Under the pieces are notes generated by a model, which had not been told where the DNA came from, ran no database searches, and saw nothing but the letters and a program-made list of their open reading frames with translations. This document shows positions 26,338-34,829 of a DNA stretch of 64,000 nucleotides, in pieces (within the stretch, counting starts at the first letter, position 1; each line of letters starts with the position of its first letter). Position numbers and translations under genes: made by a program. Source of the stretch: Marivita sp. S6314 (lineage in GTDB: Bacteria; Pseudomonadota; Alphaproteobacteria; Rhodobacterales; Rhodobacteraceae); assembly GCF_023015985.1 (NCBI RefSeq), contig NZ_JALKAO010000005.1, positions 176,932-240,931 on the forward strand, in the 5' to 3' direction.

Positions 26338-27315
26338 ATGTCGTCCAACGCCAAGGGCGCTGTGCTGGCCCTGATTGCCTTTGGGCTGTTTTCGACCCAC
26401 GACGTTTTTATCAAGACGTTGGGGGCGGTGTATTCCCCCATCCAGATCGTGTTCTTCAGCGTGTTGCTGAGCTTTCCGCTGGCGACAATCATGCTGATGC
26501 GTGATGCGAAACCGGGAACATTGGTGCCGGTGCATCCCTGGTGGATGGCGGTGCGGACTGTTGCGGGCGTGGTGACGGGGGTGTCGGCGTTTTACGCCTT
26601 TGCCCATCTGCCACTGACGCAGACCTATGCGATCCTGTTTGCGACGCCGCTGATCATTACAATCCTGTCGATCCCGATTCTGGGGGAAACGGTGCGGATC
26701 ATGCGCTGGGCGGCGGTGATTGTCGGGTTGCTTGGGGTGTTGGTGGTGCTGCGCCCCGGGACCACGGATTTGACCGCCGGACACATCGCCGCGATCCTTG
26801 CAGCCTTTGGTGGGGCGTTTGCGTCGATCATCGTGCGCAAGATCGGTGCCGAGGAACGCACGGTGGTGATGCTGCTGTACCCGATGGTCGGCAATTTCGT
26901 GGTGATGGGGGCGGCACTGGCCTTCGTCTACAAGCCGATGCCGATTGAGCATCTGGGCATGTTGGCGGTGATTTCCGTCATGGCGTGGATTGCCGCGCGG
27001 TTCATTATCGCGGCCTATCAAACCGGAGAAGCGGCCATCGTGGCACCCATGCAGTATTCGCAGATCCTGTGGGCGACGGTGTACGGGTTGCTGTTCTTTG
27101 ACGAACGGCCTGACCTGTATACGGCGGTTGGTGCAACGATCATCATCGCGTCCGGCCTGTTTATCGTGTTCCGCGAAAGCAAGGTTGGCACGTCGAAAAC
27201 CACACCGGTTCTGCGTACCCGGACGCGGGTTGGCACGCCGTCGACCTTGCGGTTGAGCGGATTGATGACCTCAGGGCGGTTTCGAGACAAAGTTCCACCT
27301 GAAACAGATGACTGA
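26338..27315 (+). CDS. DMT family transporter (EamA domains)
   Basis: 325 residues with two tandem EamA domains and ten membrane segments, for example GVSAFYAFAHLPLTQTYAI (about 80-98) in the first half and IAARFIIAAYQTGEAAIVAPMQYSQI in the second. Such proteins export or import amino acids or other metabolites; the substrate is unknown. It begins 18 bases after leuB, so co-expression with leucine synthesis is likely and amino acid export is possible. A basic C-terminal tail follows the last helix. Confidence 0.88.
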   Translation: MSSNAKGAVLALIAFGLFSTHDVFIKTLGAVYSPIQIVFFSVLLSFPLATIMLMRDAKPGTLVPVHPWWMAVRTVAGVVTGVSAFYAFAHLPLTQTYAILFATPLIITILSIPILGETVRIMRWAAVIVGLLGVLVVLRPGTTDLTAGHIAAILAAFGGAFASIIVRKIGAEERTVVMLLYPMVGNFVVMGAALAFVYKPMPIEHLGMLAVISVMAWIAARFIIAAYQTGEAAIVAPMQYSQILWATVYGLLFFDERPDLYTAVGATIIIASGLFIVFRESKVGTSKTTPVLRTRTRVGTPSTLRLSGLMTSGRFRDKVPPETDD

Positions 27316-27403
27316 ATTGCGGGTCGCATGGCACGTGATGGGGCCTGCGTCGAAAACAACGCTTGTCAAAAAGCCGGTGCGGCAGTAATTCCGCCCCCAC
27401 GGT

Positions 27404-27480
27404 CGGGCTGTAGCGCAGCCTGGTAGCGCACCTGCTTCGGGAGCAGGGGGTCGGAGGTTCGAATCCTCTCAGCCCGACCA
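27404..27480 (+). tRNA. tRNA-Pro (anticodon CGG)
   Basis: 77 bases that fold as a tRNA. The acceptor stem is CGGGCTG/CAGCCCG, the D arm has CTGGTAG, the anticodon stem is CCTGC/GCAGG around the loop TTCGGGA (anticodon CGG), and the T arm has GGTTCGAATCC. The 3' end reads ACCA, so the CCA is encoded. Confidence 0.97.
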
Positions 27481-27545
27481 ATTTCCAATCCTCATGGTTC
27501 TGAACCGGTGCAGGTGATCTGCCCGGTCAGTCCCGTTGGTTTTTC

Positions 27546-27561
27546 TGGACAGGTGTGTCCA
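27546..27561. promoter_or_regulatory. Palindromic operator candidate 1 (TGGACA-N4-TGTCCA)
   Basis: A 16-bp inverted repeat with perfect 6-bp arms around GGTG. The same arms and spacing recur 36 bp downstream. Placed before an operon that encodes a TetR-family repressor, it is a likely binding site for that repressor; this is inferred from position and symmetry. Confidence 0.6.
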
Positions 27562-27581
27562 TTCATGCTCAGCTTTGGAAA

Positions 27582-27597
27582 TGGACAGGACTGTCCA
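27582..27597. promoter_or_regulatory. Palindromic operator candidate 2 (TGGACAGGACTGTCCA)
   Basis: The second copy; its symmetry extends to 7-bp arms (TGGACAG-GA-CTGTCCA). The centre-to-centre distance from copy 1 is 36 bp, between three and three and a half helical turns. Confidence 0.6.
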
Positions 27598-27730
27598 GAC
27601 CAGTCGGGGACCGGGTGTCTGTTTTGGTTGGTCCACTTGGGAGCGCACCACATGAGGTCGGGGTATCGGACTGTTTTGCGGCGCACGCGGCTGATGGTCG
27701 GCATGCGGACTGCCGGGTCGGAGTGCGCGC

Positions 27731-29287
27731 GTGGGTGTTGAGTCGTCCACGCCAGCGCGCGGCGGGCGTCGTCGTGGCCGGGCGGCCAAGGCGGATGCAG
27801 CGCCAACGCGCGAGGTCGATTATCGCACCCTGAAGAACCCGTTCCCGCCAATGGACGTGTTTTCCACCGACCAGATCGCCAACATGCACGACACCGCGTT
27901 GCGCATCCTTGAAGAGCTGGGGATGAAGGTTCTGTTGCCAGAGGCGCGCGCGATTTTCGCGCGGGGCGGGACGCGTGTCGATGAGACCTCCGAGATGGTG
28001 TTTATCGGGCGCGACCTTGTCGAGGCCGCGTTGCAGACCGCGCCGAAATCCATCCTGTGCAAGGCCGGTGCGCGTCGGCGCGATGTTGTGCTGGAGCTGG
28101 GCAGCCTGGTGTTTCAACCGGGGGCCGGTGCGCCGCATGCGACCGATCTTGTGCGCGGGCGGCGTCCGGGCAGCGGGCAGGATTACCGGGAATACACGCA
28201 GATCGCGCATCACTTTGATGTCTTTCAGATGATGTCGCCATCGGTGGAACCCCAGGACGTGCCCACCCATCTGCGCCATTACTTTACCACCGAAGCGCAG
28301 CTGACGCTGACGGACAAGTTTCCGTTTATGTTTGCGCGGGGTACGCCGCAGACGGTGGACAATTTCGAGATGCTGCAGGCGTTTCGCGGGCTGTCTGACG
28401 ATGCCTTTGTGGCGCAGCCGCACAGCTATACGATCATCAACACCAACAGCCCGCGCATGTTGGATGTGCCGATGGCGCAGGGGTTGATTGATTTTGCCCG
28501 CTTTGGCCAATTGTCGATTGTCACACCGTTTACGTTGATGGGGGCGATGGCCCCGATCACCGTGGCGGGTGCGATCACGCTCAGCCATGCCGAAGCCTTG
28601 GCGGCGATCACGCTCACCCAGTTGACGCGTCCCGGAGCGCCCATCTGTTATGGGACGTTTACGTCGAATGTAGACATGAAATCCGGCGCGCCTGCGTTTG
28701 GCACGCCGACGCATTTTCAGGCGTCCCTGGCGGCCGGTCAGCTGGCGCGGTTTATCGGGATGCCGTGGCGGTCGGCGGCGGGATCGGCGTCGAATTGCAA
28801 CGATGTGCAGGCGGCAAACGAGAACCAGTTTGGCCTGTGGGGGTGCCTGATGGCCGGGGCGACCGTGGTGATCCATTCCGCCGGGTGGCTGGAGGGGGGA
28901 TTGTCGGTGTCTTACGAAAAGCTCGTCACGGATGCCGAAGTGCTGAACATGGTAGCCGAACTGTGTGCCGGACGGCAGGCCGAGGCGGATGAGATCGGGT
29001 TTGACAACGCGCTGCTGCATGTCGATCCGGGCGGGCATTTCTTTGCCGCGCCGCAGACGATGGAGCGCTACAATTCGGAATTCTACGAGCCGATTGTGCA
29101 TGACTATGCCAATTTCGGAACCTGGACTGAGCGCGGTGCGCAGGATGCGTCAACGCGGGCGACCGGGGTGTGGCAGGCGATTCTGGCCGAAGACAAACGG
29201 CCGGATCTGGAGGATGACCGGGTTGAGGCGCTGCGGGCCTTTATCGAGAAGCGGACCGCCGAGGGCGGCGCGCAACCGGAAAGCTGA
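27731..29287 (+). CDS. MttB/MtgB superfamily (trimethylamine methyltransferase family) protein
   Basis: 518 residues, GTG start with GGAG seven bases upstream. A basic, low-complexity N-terminus (about 1-28) precedes a full TIM-barrel methyltransferase; recognisable stretches include MHDTALRILEELGMKVLLPEAR, GSASNCNDVQAANENQFG and ERYNSEFYEPIVHD. The frame has no in-frame TAG, so this is a non-pyrrolysine member, the group that includes glycine betaine:corrinoid methyltransferase MtgB. Likely substrates are quaternary amines such as betaines. It heads an operon with a TetR regulator and sarcosine oxidase, which oxidises the downstream N-methyl product. No corrinoid protein gene is adjacent. 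Confidence 0.85.
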   Translation: MGVESSTPARGGRRRGRAAKADAAPTREVDYRTLKNPFPPMDVFSTDQIANMHDTALRILEELGMKVLLPEARAIFARGGTRVDETSEMVFIGRDLVEAALQTAPKSILCKAGARRRDVVLELGSLVFQPGAGAPHATDLVRGRRPGSGQDYREYTQIAHHFDVFQMMSPSVEPQDVPTHLRHYFTTEAQLTLTDKFPFMFARGTPQTVDNFEMLQAFRGLSDDAFVAQPHSYTIINTNSPRMLDVPMAQGLIDFARFGQLSIVTPFTLMGAMAPITVAGAITLSHAEALAAITLTQLTRPGAPICYGTFTSNVDMKSGAPAFGTPTHFQASLAAGQLARFIGMPWRSAAGSASNCNDVQAANENQFGLWGCLMAGATVVIHSAGWLEGGLSVSYEKLVTDAEVLNMVAELCAGRQAEADEIGFDNALLHVDPGGHFFAAPQTMERYNSEFYEPIVHDYANFGTWTERGAQDASTRATGVWQAILAEDKRPDLEDDRVEALRAFIEKRTAEGGAQPES

Positions 29288-29288
29288 G

Positions 29289-29963
29289 ATGGCACAATCG
29301 CGCACGCCTGTTCTGCACCGGGATGATCCGGAGAAAGATCCGCTTGTCGGTCATGTCAAAGTCACCCGCGAGGATTGGCTGAACCTTGCCCGCAATGTGC
29401 TGGTGCAGGAGGGCGTGGGCGAGTTGAAGATCCTGTCGCTGAGCACCCGGATGGGTGTGTCGCGGTCCAGTTTCTATTGGTATTTCAAGAACCGTGCCGA
29501 TCTGCTGGCGGCGTTGCTGGACGAGTGGGAGGCGCGGAACACGCGCACGATTGTCACCCATTGCGAGATGCCGGCAGATGACATCAATGCAGCGGTTTGC
29601 AATTTCTTTCGTTGTTTCGTGGATCCGGCGCTGTTTGACCGGGGTTTGGATTTTGCCGTGCGCGACTGGGCGCGGCGGGATGTGCAGGTCAACCAGCGGA
29701 TCGAAGCCGCAGATGCGCAGCGGCTGGAGGCCATCAGCGCGATGTTCGCACGGTTTGGCTATGACGCGTATGACGCGGATATTCGGGCGCGCATCCTGTA
29801 TTTTATGCAGATCGGCTATCATGCCGTGGAACTGCGCGAGCCGATGGAGGTGCGGATGAGCCGACTTGAAGGGTTTCTGCGCGGGTTCACCGGGCGTGAG
29901 CCGACCGAGGACACCATTGAGGCGTTTCGGGTTTTTGCCATGGCGACGGAGGCCCGACCATGA
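29289..29963 (+). CDS. TetR/AcrR family transcriptional regulator
   Basis: 224 residues from the ATG at 29289, one base after the methyltransferase stop. The N-terminal helix-turn-helix is at about residues 40-70 (ILSLSTRMGVSRSSFYWYFKNRADLLAAL), with the typical S-x-x-F-Y-W-Y-F-K recognition helix; the remainder is a ligand-binding helical domain. It probably controls its own operon through the palindromes at 27546 and 27582, with a methylated amine or a product as effector. The longer open frame (from 28965) is inside the upstream gene. Confidence 0.92.
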   Translation: MAQSRTPVLHRDDPEKDPLVGHVKVTREDWLNLARNVLVQEGVGELKILSLSTRMGVSRSSFYWYFKNRADLLAALLDEWEARNTRTIVTHCEMPADDINAAVCNFFRCFVDPALFDRGLDFAVRDWARRDVQVNQRIEAADAQRLEAISAMFARFGYDAYDADIRARILYFMQIGYHAVELREPMEVRMSRLEGFLRGFTGREPTEDTIEAFRVFAMATEARP

Positions 29964-31210
29964 CGCAGTATTCGGCCTTCCGCCTGTTTCGTGAGGGGCT
30001 GCGCGGGCATAAAGGTTGGGGCAAGGCCTGGCGGTCGCCCACGCTGCAACGTGCGTATGACGTCGTGATCATCGGCGGTGGTGGGCATGGGCTGGCAACC
30101 GCGTATTATCTTGCGCGCAATCACGGCATAAGGCGCGTTGCGGTGCTTGAGAAAGGCTGGCTGGGCGGCGGCAATACCGGGCGCAACACAACGGCGATCC
30201 GGTCGAATTACTTCTACCCGGAGAGTGCCGCGCTTTATGATCTGTCGGTGCGGCTGTACGAGGGATTGTCGAAAGAGCTGAACTACAACGTCATGTTTTC
30301 ACAGCGCGGGATGCTGGTCTGCGCGCATTCCGAACATGACATGGAGATGGCAACCCGGCAGTACAACGCGATGCGGTTGAACGGGATTGATGCGGAATTG
30401 CTGACCCGCGAGGAGATCCGCAAACGCGTTCCGATCCTGAATGTCAGCGACACTGCGCGGTTCCCTGTCCATGGCGGCGTGAACCAGCCGCGTGGCGGGA
30501 CCGGGCGGCATGACGCGGTTGCCTGGGGCTATGCGCGGGCGGCGGATCGGCTGGGGGTCGATATCATCCAGAACTGCGAGGTGCAGGGCTTTGTCATGGA
30601 GGCGGGGCGCTGCGTCGGGGTGCAAACCTCCCATGGTGAGGTGCGTGCGGGCGTTGTTGGCGCGGCCGTTGCGGGGCATTCGTCGGTTCTGGGACAACTG
30701 GCGGGGTATGATTTGCCGATCCATTCCTATGCGCTGCAGGCGTTTGTGTCAGAGCCGATCAAGCCGGTGCTGGATACGGTGGTTCTTGCCCCGGCCTATG
30801 GCACCTATGTCAGTCAATCCGACAAGGGCGGTTTGGTGCTGGGTGGTGGGTTGGACCGGGTGCCGTCTTACGGCCAGCGCGGCAACATGCCGGTGCAGGA
30901 GGGTGTGATCGGGAGCCTGATCGAGATGATGCCTGCTTTGGCAAAGGTGAAACTGCTGCGCCACTGGGGTGGGATCGTGGATGTGACGCCGGACAGCTCT
31001 CCGATCCTTGGGCCGTCCGGGGTGGACGGGATTTACCTGAACTGCGGCTGGGGGACTGGTGGGTTCAAGGCTATCCCGGCGGGGGGGTACCTGTTCGCGC
31101 ATTTATTGGCGACGGGGCAGCATACCGACATCAGCCGCCCGTTTGACTTGAGCCGTTTCAAGACCGGGCGTTTGGTGGATGAAAGCGCCGCGTCCGGCAT
31201 TGCGCATTAA
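29960..31210 (+). CDS. soxB: Sarcosine oxidase subunit beta
   Basis: 416 residues. The FAD-binding motif VIIGGGGHGLATAYYLA is at residues 36-52. The segment GRHDAVAWG (H184) corresponds to the histidine that carries covalent FMN in characterised heterotetrameric sarcosine oxidases. The beta subunit oxidises sarcosine N-methyl carbon. The start overlaps the TetR stop by 4 bases (ATGA). Length and N-terminus (YSAFRLFREGLRGHKGW) match the family. Confidence 0.96.
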   Translation: MTQYSAFRLFREGLRGHKGWGKAWRSPTLQRAYDVVIIGGGGHGLATAYYLARNHGIRRVAVLEKGWLGGGNTGRNTTAIRSNYFYPESAALYDLSVRLYEGLSKELNYNVMFSQRGMLVCAHSEHDMEMATRQYNAMRLNGIDAELLTREEIRKRVPILNVSDTARFPVHGGVNQPRGGTGRHDAVAWGYARAADRLGVDIIQNCEVQGFVMEAGRCVGVQTSHGEVRAGVVGAAVAGHSSVLGQLAGYDLPIHSYALQAFVSEPIKPVLDTVVLAPAYGTYVSQSDKGGLVLGGGLDRVPSYGQRGNMPVQEGVIGSLIEMMPALAKVKLLRHWGGIVDVTPDSSPILGPSGVDGIYLNCGWGTGGFKAIPAGGYLFAHLLATGQHTDISRPFDLSRFKTGRLVDESAASGIAH

Positions 31211-31221
31211 GGGGATTTGGC

Positions 31222-31488
31222 ATGCAGATTTTCACATGCCCGTTCTGTGGCCCGCGCGATGAGCGGGAATTCCACTTTGTTGCAGAGCAAGGCAAGGTGC
31301 GCCCCGACACCACGCAATCGGTGTCGGATGCGGATTGGGCGGCGTACCTGCACACGCAGCGCAATGAGAAGGGCCGGGTTCGGGAGGTGTGGATGCACAC
31401 CACCTGCGACGAGGTGTTTGTGATGGAACGGCATTCCGTGTCGATGGAGGTTCTGGCCACAACCGCGTTGCGAAAGGAGTCGACATGA
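31222..31488 (+). CDS. soxD: Sarcosine oxidase subunit delta
   Basis: 88 residues, the usual delta-subunit length. The N-terminal FTCPFCGPRDEREF with CxxC and the later HTTCDEVF with His/Cys form the zinc site of this subunit. It is a structural subunit of the SoxBDAG complex, between soxB and soxA, and its stop overlaps the soxA start (ATGA). Confidence 0.95.
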   Translation: MQIFTCPFCGPRDEREFHFVAEQGKVRPDTTQSVSDADWAAYLHTQRNEKGRVREVWMHTTCDEVFVMERHSVSMEVLATTALRKEST

Positions 31489-34286
31489 CATCGTTCCGCA
31501 TGCCCACAGGCGGGTTGATTGATCGGACACAACCGATCTCTTTCACGTTTGACGGTACAGCTTACCAGGGCTTCGCGGGCGACACGCTGGCCTCGGCCCT
31601 GCTGGCCAACGGGGTGCGCGTCATGGGGCGGAGCTTTAAGTACCACCGCCCGCGCAGTGTCTGGGGTGCGTGGGTTGATGAACCCAACGCGATCATGACC
31701 GTGTCGCTGGACGGGCGGGACCTGCCAAATTGTCTGGCAACCACAACGCCGCTGGAAGACGGGATGCAGGCGCGGTCGGTCAATGCCTGGCCGTCGGCGC
31801 AGTTCGATATCAAGGGCGGTCTGGACCTGTTTCATCGGTGGCTGGCGGCGGGGTTTTACTACAAGACGTTTATCTGGCCCGACTGGCATCTGTTCGAGCC
31901 GTCCATTCGCCGGATGGCGGGGTTGGGGGCCGTAAGCCACGACGTGCTTGATGGGTATATGTCGGACCAGATCCATGATCGGTGTGACGTGCTGGTGGTG
32001 GGCGGAGGACCGGCGGGGCTGGTCGCGGCAGTTGCTGCAGCGCAGTCCGGGCAACAGGTGGTTCTGGTCGATGATCATCCGACACTGGGCGGCAGTGGTT
32101 ACCAATACGACCGGATCGAGGACATGGACCCGCAAGGCTGGGTCGCGGCACAGGTGCAGGCACTGACGGCGGCAGGCGGTCGGCTCTTGCGCGGGACAAC
32201 GGCGTTTGGGGTCTATGATCACGGGTTGGTGGGTCTTGCAGAAGCAGGCCCGTTCGGCACTGCGCCCCGGCTTTGGCGGATGCGGGCGGATCGGATCATT
32301 CTGGCCAGCGGCGCGCTGGATCGGCAGATCACCTTTGCCAACAATGACCGCCCCGGTGTGATGTCGCTGTTCGGTGCCGCGGAGTATCTGGCGCGTTACG
32401 GGGTTATGGCCGGGCGCGATATCGCGGTGCTGAGCAACCATTCCTTTGCGGATCGCGTCACGCAGCGGCTGACAGATGCCGGTGCGCGGATTGTGCCGGT
32501 TGATCCGGTGACAGACACACCGCGAGTGATCGGGGTGAAGACGCTTAAGGCCATCGACACCGGAACGCGGACGCATCCGGTGGATACGGTGCTTGTTTCC
32601 GGGGGGGTCACGCCCTTGGTGCATCTTTGGCGACATGCGGGAGGCAAGCTGGATTGGTGCGACCAGCGGCAGGCCTTTGTGCCGGGTGCGGCCCCAAAAG
32701 GCATGGTCGCCGTTGGAGCGGCAAACGGGACGTTTGATCTTGAGCCGGCGTTGGAAGAGGCGCGCGGGGTTGGCGCAGCTGAGACAACGACCCGTCCGTC
32801 ATGTTCGATCAAACTGACGCGCCTGGTGCCAAAGCTGGGAACAACGGCACGGCAATGGATCGATCTGCAGCATGATGTGACGCTCAAGGATATCGAGATG
32901 GCGGCGCGGGAAAACTATGTCTCGGTCGAGCATCTGAAACGCTACACGACGCTGGGCATGGCGTCGGATCAGGGAAAGACGTCGAACATGGCTGGGTTGG
33001 CCGCAATGGCGGCGGTGCAGGATGTGGCGCTTCCCGAGGTGGGCACAACCACCTTCCGGCCGCCTTTTGTGCCGATCCCGCTTGAGACCTATCACGGGCG
33101 GATCTCAGGAGAGTTGCGTAATCCGGTCAAACGCCTGCCGCTGGAGGCGCGGCATCGCGCGGCGGACGCGGCGTTGTGCGAATATGGCGGGTGGCTGCGG
33201 CCCGGTTGGTACGGAAGCGGCGATCCGAAGCAGCACATTCAGGCCGAGGCGAAGATGGCGCGCGAAACGGCGGGTATTCTGGACGGGTCGCCTTTGGGCA
33301 AGATCGAGGTCATGGGGCCGGATGCCGAGGCGTTTCTGAATTTTGTCTATTACAACACGATCCGCACAATGAAACCGGGGCAGATCCGCTACGGGTTCAT
33401 GCTGACCGAAGGCGGGATTGTCTATGATGACGGTGTGGTCAGTCGCGTCGGTCAGAACCGGTTTATCGTGTCCTGTTCATCCAGCCATGTGGACGGCGTG
33501 CGGGCGCATCTTGAGGCGTGGCGTCAGGATGGGAATGATCCGGACCGGATCTTTGTTCACGACCTGACGCAGCACTGGGCAACGGTGACGGTCACCGGGC
33601 CAAAAGCGCGTGATCTCGTGGGTGCGCTGGGGCTGGAGGTTGATCTGTCGGCAGCGGCGTTCCCGCATATGACCTTTCGAGAGGCGCGTTTCCACGGCCA
33701 TACGGTGCGCATCGCGCGGGTGAGTTTTTCCGGGGATCTTTGTTACGAGATGTCGATCCGCGCCAGTCAGGCGGAGCGGCTTTGGGATGCGGTGGTTGCG
33801 GCGGGACAGGCCGTGGGGGCTGCGCCGATCGGGATCGAGGCCATGTCGATCCTGCGGGCCGAGAAAGGCTACATCATCATCGGCAAAGACACAGATGGCG
33901 AAACGATGCCGCATGATCTTGGGGTGTCCGCGCCGCGCGACAGGAAGACGGCCGCCTATATCGGGGATCGCAGCTTGCAGAGTGAGACGGCACAGGAGGC
34001 CTGTCGCAAGACGCTGGTCGGATTGGCGGTGGCTGAAGGGGACGCGCCTTTGGTGACCGGGGCGCATGCCATTACCACTGGCGGGTCGCCGCGATCAGTT
34101 GGGTATGTCACGTCGAGCTATTTCAGCCCGTTTCTTGGCCATCCGGTTGCCATGGGATTGATCGAGGGCGGCGCCGCGCGCATCGGCGAGACGATTGAGG
34201 TGTGGCATGACGGTGAACGCAGAACCGCCACGCTTTGCGCGCCGTGTTTCTATGATCCGGACGGGGGCAGGCTGCATGCGGGATGA
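31485..34286 (+). CDS. soxA: Sarcosine oxidase subunit alpha
   Basis: 933 residues from the ATG at 31485, overlapping soxD by 4 bases; AAAGGAG lies just before. The N-terminus holds a ferredoxin-like segment (FAGDTLASALLANG), followed at about residue 165 by a dinucleotide-binding domain (VLVVGGGPAGLVAA). The C-terminal ~370 residues are a GcvT-like aminomethyltransferase domain that passes the one-carbon unit to tetrahydrofolate (RILEV-type core around HGYLLL not seen; EKGYIIIGKDTDGETMPHDLG and GxxCYEMSI present). Its product is 5,10-methylene-tetrahydrofolate. Confidence 0.95.
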   Translation: MTSFRMPTGGLIDRTQPISFTFDGTAYQGFAGDTLASALLANGVRVMGRSFKYHRPRSVWGAWVDEPNAIMTVSLDGRDLPNCLATTTPLEDGMQARSVNAWPSAQFDIKGGLDLFHRWLAAGFYYKTFIWPDWHLFEPSIRRMAGLGAVSHDVLDGYMSDQIHDRCDVLVVGGGPAGLVAAVAAAQSGQQVVLVDDHPTLGGSGYQYDRIEDMDPQGWVAAQVQALTAAGGRLLRGTTAFGVYDHGLVGLAEAGPFGTAPRLWRMRADRIILASGALDRQITFANNDRPGVMSLFGAAEYLARYGVMAGRDIAVLSNHSFADRVTQRLTDAGARIVPVDPVTDTPRVIGVKTLKAIDTGTRTHPVDTVLVSGGVTPLVHLWRHAGGKLDWCDQRQAFVPGAAPKGMVAVGAANGTFDLEPALEEARGVGAAETTTRPSCSIKLTRLVPKLGTTARQWIDLQHDVTLKDIEMAARENYVSVEHLKRYTTLGMASDQGKTSNMAGLAAMAAVQDVALPEVGTTTFRPPFVPIPLETYHGRISGELRNPVKRLPLEARHRAADAALCEYGGWLRPGWYGSGDPKQHIQAEAKMARETAGILDGSPLGKIEVMGPDAEAFLNFVYYNTIRTMKPGQIRYGFMLTEGGIVYDDGVVSRVGQNRFIVSCSSSHVDGVRAHLEAWRQDGNDPDRIFVHDLTQHWATVTVTGPKARDLVGALGLEVDLSAAAFPHMTFREARFHGHTVRIARVSFSGDLCYEMSIRASQAERLWDAVVAAGQAVGAAPIGIEAMSILRAEKGYIIIGKDTDGETMPHDLGVSAPRDRKTAAYIGDRSLQSETAQEACRKTLVGLAVAEGDAPLVTGAHAITTGGSPRSVGYVTSSYFSPFLGHPVAMGLIEGGAARIGETIEVWHDGERRTATLCAPCFYDPDGGRLHAG

Positions 34287-34803
34287 TCGCAACAAATGGG
34301 CTGCTTCCGGTACGTTGGGGGATGGCTTCGAGATCGGGGATGTTGTCGTGTCGCGTGTGCGCGTTTCCCGGCAGCTTTTGGTGTCCGGGCCGCGTGTGCG
34401 GACCCAGATTGATGTGCCGACTGTGGGCTGGCCGGAGATCTGTGAGGCGACCACCTATGCGCTGAGCCTGCGCCGCGACCGGGTTCTGGTGGTGAACGGA
34501 GACCCCGTAGAGGACGGCTGGGACGACGCGACATCGCAAGCCCGCTCTGACGCAAGCGATCTTTACAGCGTGTTCGATCTGTCGGGGCGCGATGCGTTCA
34601 ATGTTGTGAAGCGGGGCACCGAGATTTCGATGGAGTCGCCGTCCAGAAGCGTGTTGCGGCGGTTTTTTGGGCTTCAGGTGATGCTTTACCGTGTTCAGGC
34701 GGAAGACCGGTTTCGGTTGCACGTTGCGCGCGCGTCCGAAGATGCGCTGCTTGGGTATCTTGAGAGCGCGGCTGGGTCTGCATGGGCGGCGCGGAGCCGT
34801 TGA
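34276..34803 (+). CDS. soxG: Sarcosine oxidase subunit gamma
   Basis: 175 residues from the ATG at 34276, which overlaps the soxA end by 11 bases. The protein is at the short end for gamma subunits; the fold is related to GcvT/YgfZ. LSGRDAFNVVKRGTEISM and the C-terminal RASEDALLGYLES match the family pattern. It is needed for assembly of the heterotetramer. The frame is open back to 34195, but that part duplicates soxA sequence and is not needed. Confidence 0.85.
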   Translation: MRDDRNKWAASGTLGDGFEIGDVVVSRVRVSRQLLVSGPRVRTQIDVPTVGWPEICEATTYALSLRRDRVLVVNGDPVEDGWDDATSQARSDASDLYSVFDLSGRDAFNVVKRGTEISMESPSRSVLRRFFGLQVMLYRVQAEDRFRLHVARASEDALLGYLESAAGSAWAARSR

Positions 34804-34829
34804 CCGTCGGGTCGTGACGCGGTTTTTGG

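Larger units (their letters stand above)
27481..27730. other. Leader region of the mttB-like/sox operon
   Basis: 250 bases between the tRNA and the methyltransferase. It holds the two palindromes listed next and presumably the operon promoter. No reliable sigma-70 hexamers were identified. A 29-codon ORF (27652-27741) is present but has no support. Confidence 0.4.
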
